DNA from: Thermoleptolyngbya sichuanensis A183
GTDB lineage: Bacteria > Cyanobacteriota > Cyanobacteriia > Elainellales > Elainellaceae
Length of the DNA stretch: 64,000 nucleotides
Direction of reading: 5' to 3'
NCBI RefSeq assembly: GCF_013177315.1
Contig: NZ_CP053661.1
Location: 2,480,001-2,544,000, forward strand
Position 1 is the stretch's first letter, and each line of letters opens with the position of its first letter. The position numbers and the translations under genes are program-made. Below are positions 27,350 to 35,100 of this stretch, piece after piece. The notes beneath the pieces are model-generated. The model had not been told where the DNA came from. It did no database searches and was given only the letters and a program-made list of their open reading frames with translations.

Positions 27350-28090
27350 ATGACTCAAGCCCAACCCGAATCTCCCACTCCCTCTCCCGCAAGCAAGCCC
27401 TTTTCCCCAGTGCTGCTGCGTTGGGCCGGGTATGGACTGTTGGTTCTAACGACGCTTGACCTGTTCACGATTCTGTTCCCGCCCCGATTCACCAATCCCA
27501 TCTGGGAGTTTGAAACAATGGGTGCAATCGTAGAGCGAGTTCCCGTTCCACTGCTAGCAGCAGCGCTAATTTTTTTCGGGGAAATGCAGTTTCGCAGTAA
27601 GTGGGAACGTCCCGTTTTGAAGTTCCTCTCTTGGGTATCGATGCTGTTTGGTATTTTCCTGCTGCTTCTGGTTCCGCTGGGCGTGACGAATACGCTACGG
27701 CTGAATAGCCAGAGCATGGATTTGATCAGTAACCAATTTAGCCAGCAGCTTGAGCAGGTGGCTGCTTTCGAGAAGCAAATCAATGATGCCAGCGCAGAGC
27801 AAATCAAGGGCTTTTTGGAGAGCCAGGGCGTAACGCTGGAGGGCGATGCGGCCAGAGCGCCGAAGGAGCAAATGCTGAGCCAGTTGTCTCAATTCAAGGA
27901 GCGGATGCAGGAGCAGGTTGAAATTGAGAAGGCAAGCCGCCGCAATCGCCTGATGGAAAGCTCTGCCAAGTGGAATCTGAGCGCACTAATTTCGGGCTTC
28001 TTGTTTATCTATATCTGGCACCTCACGCGCTGGGCCCGCAGCGCCAAGAAAAAGCGCAGCAAAGCTTCTAAGACGCAGCCCGCAGCATAG
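27350..28090 (+). CDS. HpsJ-like protein, cyanoexosortase-associated
   Basis: 246 residues from ATG 27350, with CGGAGGA 7-13 bases upstream. There are four predicted membrane helices: around 24-44, 62-80 and 92-112, then one near the C-terminus (about 207-225, SALISGFLFIYIWHLTRWA). Between them is a roughly 85-residue soluble coiled region rich in Gln/Glu (SNQFSQQLEQVAAFEKQIND). HpsJ-type proteins belong to hormogonium polysaccharide (Hps) loci and accompany cyanoexosortases; their action is not known. A strong terminator 68 bp later closes the cassette. Confidence 0.82.
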   Translation: MTQAQPESPTPSPASKPFSPVLLRWAGYGLLVLTTLDLFTILFPPRFTNPIWEFETMGAIVERVPVPLLAAALIFFGEMQFRSKWERPVLKFLSWVSMLFGIFLLLLVPLGVTNTLRLNSQSMDLISNQFSQQLEQVAAFEKQINDASAEQIKGFLESQGVTLEGDAARAPKEQMLSQLSQFKERMQEQVEIEKASRRNRLMESSAKWNLSALISGFLFIYIWHLTRWARSAKKKRSKASKTQPAA

Positions 28091-28157
28091 GTGCTGACAC
28101 TTTATATTGAGCTAAATATTGAGCTAAATGTTTAGCTAAGTATTTGATGCAGCTTTG

Positions 28158-28200
28158 AATCCTGGATAAGAGTAAGAAGCGCTCTTATCCAGGATTTTTT
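28158..28200 (+). terminator. Intrinsic terminator after the exosortase cassette
   Basis: AATCCTGGATAAGAG and CTCTTATCCAGGATT form a perfect 15-pair stem with a 9-base loop, followed by TTTTTT. It ends the cyanoexosortase cassette. The last two T residues and the next A (28199-28201) would have been the stop codon of the minus-strand gene on the other side before it was interrupted. Confidence 0.93.
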
Positions 28201-28258
28201 AGCGCAACAAATTGCCTACAAGCCGCGCCATACGGATTGTAAAGTCGTAGGTATTTCT

Positions 28259-29775
28259 CTTTAGTTTGGACTAATGGTGAAGAGGAAGGCAGTCAATGAG
28301 AAGCACCGACTGCCGTAAGGTCAATGAAGTACAACCAACATTGACCCCATGATTTTCAACGAACTTCAGCAATTTCGCCAAACGTTGTATGCCAGCTTGG
28401 GAAACGCCAGAGATGCCCTGTTTGATCTGATGGATGCCGTGTTAGTGAGTGCGTGCATCGTGTCGTTTGTGAGGCTATCGCAGAGTCCTGTCTTTCGTCG
28501 CCAGTGGTCGAGCACCTATGAAGCGTTGCGCGATAGCCGCCTACCCCGATCAAAGGTGCTGAAGCTGTTGGTGCAGCAGATACCGACTCAGCAGCAACCG
28601 TTGTTGGCAGGTGATGCGAGTCGGTGGAACCGTCCTGCTGCCAGGCGTTTGAAAGACCGCACCTTATCAGGCAGAACAGGACATGCCCCGATAGCCGGAC
28701 AAAACTACAGTACCTTAGCCTGGATTGCTGAAGACAGGGGCAGTTGGGCATTACCATTGCGGCATGAGCGCATCACCAGCTTTGAAACACCCGCCAGTAA
28801 AGCGGCATTCCAACTCAAACAAGTGACTCGGCAGTTAGCGGTGCGTCCGTTGGCGATCTACGACCGAGGGTACGGCAATGCCAGTTTTGTCAACCAAACG
28901 GCAGGGATTGAGGCAGACTTGCTGCTGCGGGTTACATCCAATCGATGTGTCTATGGCGCGCCCCCAGCGTATCGAGGGCGAGGCGCACCTGCCAAGCATG
29001 GACATAAGATGAAACTCAATGACCCTGACACTTGGAGTGTCCCGGTCGAAACCGTTGAAGTCGATGATCCCAACTGGGGACGAGTGCGGGTCAGTCGTTG
29101 GAGTGCATACCATTTCCGCAAATCCCCCAAACGGGCAATGGAAGTGTTGCGCGTGGAGGTGCTGGAGACACAGAGCAGCACGCGACGCTTGGCTCCTTTG
29201 TGGTTAGTTTGGCTGGGTGAGCAGATGCCTCCGTTAGAAACCCTGTGGTTGCACTACCTCCGTCGCTTTGCCATTGAACACTGGTATCGCTTTGCCAAGC
29301 AGAGGCTATATTGGACACATCCCCAGTTCAGTTCTGTATCGGCAACCGAACAGTGGAGCAGCCTGATGCCGTTGCTCAGTTGGCAGTTGTGGTTAGCGCG
29401 AAAGGACTGTACTGACCACCCCTTGCCCTGGCAGGCACCGCAAGAAACGTTGACTCCGGGTCGGGTCGCACAAGCGTTTGCAGGCATTTTGGCAGCGATT
29501 GGCACCCCTGCTCCTGCGCCTAAACCTCGTGGTAAATCGCCAGGACGAGGCAAGGGGCACAAGCCAACTCCTCGTCCCTGCTATCCGATGGTCAAAAAAC
29601 GAGCCTCGAAACGCAAGACATCCGAACAATCCCTGAACAGTCCGGTTGCAACAGCAGCTTAACTGCGAGCAGGATTGTATCCAATTCCTTAAGTTCAACT
29701 GTTATGAACGGTTGAGCAGATTCTTTATGGCATCCTGTTGAGCATTATTGTGATGCCAGTTAGTCCAAACTAAAG
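28259..29775 (+). mobile_element. 1517 bp insertion sequence, copy B
   Basis: Same length, 16 bp terminal repeats and transposase protein as copy A, but in plus orientation. It is flanked by a 7 bp duplication TATTTCT (28252-28258 and 29776-29782), one base longer than that of copy A. It interrupts the minus-strand gene ending at 28199. With copy A it forms a 9.5 kb inverted pair (20294-29775). Confidence 0.93.
28349..29662 (+). CDS. DDE transposase (IS4/IS701-like), copy B
   Basis: Same 437-residue protein as copy A, with the Asp/Asp/Glu candidates in LAGDASRWNRP, IYDRGYGNA and AIEHWYRFAKQR. The 90 bp between the left terminal repeat and the ATG matches copy A and would contain the element's own promoter. 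Reading direction is away from the exosortase cassette's terminator. Confidence 0.9.
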   Translation: MIFNELQQFRQTLYASLGNARDALFDLMDAVLVSACIVSFVRLSQSPVFRRQWSSTYEALRDSRLPRSKVLKLLVQQIPTQQQPLLAGDASRWNRPAARRLKDRTLSGRTGHAPIAGQNYSTLAWIAEDRGSWALPLRHERITSFETPASKAAFQLKQVTRQLAVRPLAIYDRGYGNASFVNQTAGIEADLLLRVTSNRCVYGAPPAYRGRGAPAKHGHKMKLNDPDTWSVPVETVEVDDPNWGRVRVSRWSAYHFRKSPKRAMEVLRVEVLETQSSTRRLAPLWLVWLGEQMPPLETLWLHYLRRFAIEHWYRFAKQRLYWTHPQFSSVSATEQWSSLMPLLSWQLWLARKDCTDHPLPWQAPQETLTPGRVAQAFAGILAAIGTPAPAPKPRGKSPGRGKGHKPTPRPCYPMVKKRASKRKTSEQSLNSPVATAA

Positions 29776-30504
29776 TATTTCTGGAACCGCCACTAATAGG
29801 GCCGCCAATGCCTACAAAGGCTGAGGAGGCTGTGGTGGATTGGATAATGCGGGCAAAAACTTGACCATTTTGTGCGCGTGCAAAAATGCCATCGATAAAG
29901 ACGGCTGCACCACCCCCTAGTCCAATACTGCTGCTGCGTTGTCCAGAGACGCGAATAGAGTTGCGGGATAGTCGATAGGTGCCGACCACAGGAAAGAGGT
30001 CATCGCGGACGATAGTACCGATTCCTCTGGGGGTAAAACGAAATAGCCGATTGCTAAAAAATTCCCAAATACCACCAACTTGAGACTGGCGTAGTCGAGT
30101 CGCAGAACCAACGCCCTGAATGCTGCGGATTCTGAGTGGCGCACTGCCGAGAAAGGCCCCAACCAGGCGAACATTTCTAGTCGCTGGTCGAGTGCTTTGG
30201 GGGCTTAGTGTATCTGGCCTTGAGGCACGAGCGGTTGTGCGATGCAGGGATGGACTTGGGACAGCAGGCAGTGTTGTAAAAGTTAGCGGAGAAGCTTGAG
30301 CAATTTCTGAGGACGTGTTTTGGGACAAAGGGGTTTTTAGTGTAGACATGGCTATAGACACGGCAAATATGGGTTAATAATGACGAACTCTTGAGCTAGA
30401 TGGAATTGCTGGAGACTATTTGGAATTGCGAAACTCCTAGTATCTTATAGGTGATTTTTTTGTGAAAAGATTTTTTATAGGCTTTCTTTCGTTTTTTGAA
30501 GGGT

Positions 30505-30717
30505 CTATTCAGTTGGGCGGCGGAGCGATTTCAGCCACTTCAGCAGCGAGATGGGCAGCGAAATGGGCGAGAGCAGCGTGGCAACAATTAGCACTAGCCA
30601 AGATAGAGAGTCTGTTTTGGGGGTTGAAGGGTCTTTTAGGAAAATGGATAGGTAAACGGTGAAGGCGATCGCCGAAAGTACAAGATAAGCGGTTAAAACG
30701 TGAGAAACGTGAACCAT
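30505..30717 (-). CDS. Small two-helix membrane protein
   Basis: 70 residues from ATG 30717 (MVHVSHVLTAYLVLSAIAFT). Two hydrophobic helices (about 8-27 and 38-58, SWLVLIVATLLSPISLPISL) flank a short polar turn with a conserved-looking DPSTPKTDS, and the chain ends with a basic tail KWLKSLRRPTE. Small proteins of this type occur in cyanobacteria, and I recognise the pattern but no function. A longer frame to 30852 adds unconserved residues. A plus-strand frame at 30462-30662 overlaps but looks like its shadow. Confidence 0.6.
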   Translation of the reverse strand: MVHVSHVLTAYLVLSAIAFTVYLSIFLKDPSTPKTDSLSWLVLIVATLLSPISLPISLLKWLKSLRRPTE

Positions 30718-30827
30718 GTGAGTTTGAGTGGGAGCAGAAAACGGTTCCTGATACGGAGCCAGTAGCCTTGAAGGTTGAACTAGAATCGGCGCTGATTTTA
30801 TAGAGGCATCCAATAGAGGCATCCGCA

Positions 30828-31415
30828 ATGGGCAAGGGGATCTTGAAAACACTGCGATCGCGACAGGGGCTTGTCCTAAAAACAGGGCGATCGCCCTACC
30901 GCTCTATCCAGTCCTCCACTACGCTCATCCGCCAAACCCAGATTTGCTGGATTTTGCCCAACCGTCTGGCCCTTGGTGCGCTCCCGAAACCAGACTACGC
31001 TGGCATCCTCGCTGCTGCCAACGTAGAGGTGGTGCTGTCATTCTGTGCCGAAGCAGAAGGGCCGCTGCCGCAAGCGATTGCAGAAAAATTCCACTGTCAG
31101 CGATATATTCTGCCAAATCAATCCTACTTGGTTCCGCTTCAGGTTCAACACTTTGAGGTGGCGACAGAACTGCTGCATCAGCACCTCCGCCGCCAGCGCC
31201 CGGTCTACGTCTACTGTCGGCGGGGAATAGAGCGATCGCCCTTGGTGTGTGCCGCCTATTTGTGCCGCTATCATCAGCTAGAGGTGTGGGAAGCGCTGCG
31301 CTACGTTCAGCAGGTGCAGGCGATCGCAGCACCCACCAGCGCACAAATCAAAATATTGCAGGCATTTGTCAGCCAAAGTTCAAAATTCCCAGATCCTACT
31401 CAGATCTCCGTGTAG
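30828..31415 (+). CDS. Dual-specificity protein phosphatase-like protein
   Basis: 195 residues, cytosolic. The cysteine phosphatase P-loop is VYVYCRRGIERSPLVCAAYL, matching C-x5-R-S. The residue before Cys is Tyr rather than the usual His. A general-acid loop would be near FCAEAEGPLPQAI. The fold region NRLALGALPKPDYAGILAAA resembles bacterial DSP/tyrosine phosphatases. The first 35 residues are basic and unconserved, so a later start is possible. The target is unknown. It stands alone, upstream of the long spacer before the giant repeat protein. Confidence 0.8.
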   Translation: MGKGILKTLRSRQGLVLKTGRSPYRSIQSSTTLIRQTQICWILPNRLALGALPKPDYAGILAAANVEVVLSFCAEAEGPLPQAIAEKFHCQRYILPNQSYLVPLQVQHFEVATELLHQHLRRQRPVYVYCRRGIERSPLVCAAYLCRYHQLEVWEALRYVQQVQAIAAPTSAQIKILQAFVSQSSKFPDPTQISV

Positions 31416-32105
31416 GCAGCGGGCCTGGAAGTCTGTCAAGGGCAGTTTGCCGAGAATGTGGCAGCAAAAATGGCTCCGAAACTTTACGGATTTGCCGCTT
31501 AAACTGCTTAGAAATTCCGCAATATTTCGGAATCCAAGCCAACAGGAAGTGCCTTTAGTCTTAAAAGTTTTGCTATTTTTAGCGTTCAATGAGCCTCTGG
31601 ACTTCGGACGTAAATTTACTGAAAATTTGTGGCTTGAGTCGTTCAATATTTCGCAACATGGGGAATACTTTGTTTACAAATGCAATTTGGCAGTTTCAGG
31701 CTGCTCTGTGAACGAGTTCACTCCCAGTTTGAAATCCAAGCTTAAGACCCATATAATCCGGCGAAGCCATCGTTAGAGGCAATATGCATTAAGGCAGCGA
31801 ATTTAGGGATAAAACGCCAGACAGTCCCAAGAACGAACTTTAGGCTTCGACTATTAGTTTGACTATTAAATGGTTTGAGGTTACGTCTAACGCTCTTCTA
31901 ATGATTCATGAAGCCTTACTTTTCGCGGATTCCTTTTGGTTTCTTAATTTTACAGGCTTATCGCTGATTCAGACACAAAGCGTCTGATTGATTCAGGCTT
32001 CAAAAGTATTTGAGTGGGGTTATTCGGGGCGATCGCCCTTGTTTTTTGTGCCGCGATTTTCGCACATCCGATTTCGTGTATCTATCCATCTACCTCTGTC
32101 CAGCT
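31416..32105. other. 690 bp spacer before the giant repeat protein
   Basis: AT-rich relative to the surroundings and without a recognisable gene. An open frame at 31366-31776 lacks homology features and overlaps the phosphatase end. The last 100 bases before ATG 32106 include a HIP1-centred dyad GGGGCGATCGCCC at 32027-32039, then TTGTTTTTT, which could be an attenuator-like hairpin, though the stem is too self-overlapping to be confident. Confidence 0.4.
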
Positions 32106-35100
32106 ATGTCTCCTATCACCTGCTGTGCCACCGTCGTTTTTGTTGATGCAGCTACGCCAGATTATCAAACCCTAATTGCTGGCATCCATCCCGATATTGA
32201 CGTTCAAATTCTCGACCCTGGGCAAGATGGAATTCAGCAAATTACCGACTATCTAGCAGGGCGCAGCAACATCAGCAGCGTCCACATTATCTCCCACGGC
32301 AGCACAGGCAGCCTCCATCTCGGCTCCACCGTGCTAAATCGCAGCACCCTGGCACACTACAGCACGTTCCTGCAATCCTGGTCTGCGGCGCTGACGGAAG
32401 ATGCCGATATCCTGCTCTACGGCTGCAACATTGCCAGTGGCGAGGGCAGCGCGTTTGTGCAGCAGCTAGCCGCCCTCACAGGAGCCAATCTCGCAGCCTC
32501 AACGAACCTCACAGGCAGTGCTGCCCTCGGCGGCGACTGGGCGCTAGAGTACACCACAGGCAGCATCGAAGCAAGCAATCCTTTCAACGCGGATGCCCTC
32601 AACTCTTACAAAGGGATTCTGCCTGCGATTCCGACGGGCAGCATTGTCGTGCTGCGAACTGGCGACGGCAGCGCCCTGCTGACCAATGCAGCCACTGCTG
32701 TTTTTTTGGATGTATACGATACGAGTGGCAGCCTGCTGCAATCCATCGCCATGCCAACTACGGTTGATGGCAGCAACCGACGATTGACCCTGAGTGGCAC
32801 AGCAGATTTAGAAGGGGGATTAAGTCTCTCAACAGATGGTCGATACCTGGTTTTAGCAGGCTATGACGCGAGTGTTGGCACTCTGGCGATCGCCAGCACC
32901 ACCAGCACAGCAGTCAACCGAGTGATTGCTCGCGTTGATATGAACGGGACGGTAGATACCTCCACACATCTGACCAGTAGTTTTAGTGGGAATAGTGTTC
33001 GGAGTGTTGCTTCCGTAGATGGCAGCAGCTTTTGGGTCGCTGGAGTATCTAGCAATAACACAGGCGGGATTCACTATGTACCCTACGGCGACACAGGAAC
33101 GCGGCTGACCACGGTGGATGGTGCAGTCCGGAGTGTGGGAATCTTCGATGGGCGTTTGTATACCACAGCGGGCAGTTCGACTAGCCCCACCCATGTCGGA
33201 CTAAATACTATTGGCACTGGATTACCCGAAAGCGGATCTATCCCAATTACAGCGGTTCCTGGCACATCAAGCGGCAACTCCCCGTTTGAATTTGTCCTGC
33301 TGGACCGGGATGCAACGGTTGCAGGAGTTGACACGCTTTATATTGCAGATCGAAGTCCGGATGCATCAGGAGGCGGAATCCGGAAGTATTCCTTTGATGG
33401 CACAACCTGGACACTGCGCCAGCGGCTCGTCGGTCAATTCAGCGGTTTGACAGGTCAAGTTGTCGGCAGCACGGTTGAACTGTATGCCACGCGAGGGAAT
33501 GGAGCAAATAACTCGCTGGTTCGGATTGTAGACACGGCTGCTTTTAACGCTGATATCAATGCAACATTAACCGTCCTGGCAACGGCTGGGGCAAACCAGG
33601 TTTTTCGGGGGGTGGCGTTTTCGCCGAGCGCAGTGGTGAACCAGCCACCCGTTGCGAATGATGGCACGTTAACCACAGATGAAGATACAGCATTTTCGGG
33701 AACCCTGTCTGGGTCAGATCCGGAGGGGGCGGCGCTGACCTATAGCATCGTGAATCAGCCCGCTAGTGGCACGGTGACCCTCACAGATGCGGCAACTGGA
33801 GCGTACATATTTACACCAAATGCAAACTTTAATGGCGGTGACTCATTTACGTTTAGCGTGAATGATGGCGTGAATGACTCTGGCACAGCAACTGTCACGA
33901 TTACTGTCAATCCAGTGAACGATGCGCCGACGGCCGCTGGTGTGATTGTGACTACTAATGAGGATGAGGCCGTGTCGGGCTTTTTGCTTGGCGCAGATGT
34001 AGATGGGGATATGCTGACGTATGAGATTGTCACGGCTCCAACAAAAGGATCTGTCACGATTACGAATGCGGCAACCGGAGCCTTTACCTACACGCCAAAC
34101 GCGGATGAGAACGGTGCGGATAGCTTTACCTACCGGGTATTTGATGGGATGGTGTATTCCAGTCCAGCGACGGTAACAGTGGCGATCGCCCCCATTAACG
34201 ATGCCCCTACCGCTTCTAGCCTGAGCATTACGACCGATGAAGATGTGGCGACTTCAGGCTTTTTGCTGGGTGCGGATGTGGATGGGGATGCGCTCAGCTA
34301 CGAGATTGTGACGGCTCCGACCAAGGGCGTGGTGACGATTACGAACGCGGCTACAGGAGCCTTTACCTACACGCCAAATACAAACGCGAATGGGGCAGAT
34401 AGCTTCACCTATCGCGTGTTTGACGGAACGGTTTACTCGACCGCAGCAACGGTGGCGATCGCCATTACGCCCATCAACGACGCGCCGACGGCGACAGGCG
34501 TGATCGTAACGATGGATGAGGATGTACCGACTTCGGGCTTTTTGCTGGGCACGGATGTAGACGGAGATGCGCTCAGCTACGAGATTGTGACGGCTCCGAC
34601 CAAGGGCGTGGTGACGATTACGAACGCGGCTACAGGAGCCTTTACCTACACGCCGAATGCCGATGCGAACGGGGCAGATAGCTTTACCTACCGCGTGTTT
34701 GACGGAACGGTGTATTCCAACACGGCGACGGTGACCGTGGCGATCGCCCCCATTAACGATGCGCCCGTCGCCACCGATGGCAGCCTGACCACAACGAGGA
34801 ATCAGCCTCAAAATGGAACCGTGGCGGCGGCCGATGTGGATGGCGACATGCTGACCTACAGCGTTGTGACTGGGCCAGCCAGCGGCACGCTAACCAGCTT
34901 TGACGCGGCGACTGGGGCGTTTACTTACCTGCCCAATGCGGGACACGTTGGGCCCGACAGTTTCTCCTTCCAGGCGAATGACGGCAGCGGGGCAGCCAAT
35001 GCGCTCTCGAATGTGGCGACTGTGAGCATTGTGGTCAACTTTGGCAACAACGCCCCCGTAGCCAATGGCGACAGTTTGGTGACCAACGAAGATGCGGCAG

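Larger units (their letters stand above)
28199..30349 (-). pseudogene. Unrecognised gene split by IS copy B near its 3' end
   Basis: The ATG at 30349 (a GTG at 30361 is also in frame) opens a protein beginning MSTLKTPLSQNTSSEIAQAS. It continues with a Pro/Thr/Ser/Arg-rich region and a Gly/Ser/Ile-rich part (WEFFSNRLFRFTPRGIGTIV, IGLGGGAAVFIDGIFARAQN, SAFVGIGGPISGGSRNT). The IS entered after the Asn-Thr codons. Removing it and one 7 bp duplication restores a clean end, YDFTIRMARLVGNLLR-stop at 28199, for a 208-residue protein. The present frame instead ends inside the IS at 29702, with 23 foreign residues replacing 16 native ones, so it may still make protein. No family recognised. Confidence 0.7.

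Noticed and set aside
30462-30662. 66-codon plus-strand frame
   Set aside because: Overlaps the more plausible minus-strand two-helix membrane protein and reads as its shadow.
31366-31776. 136-codon plus-strand frame after the phosphatase gene
   Set aside because: Overlaps the phosphatase end, lacks a ribosome binding site and shows no family pattern.
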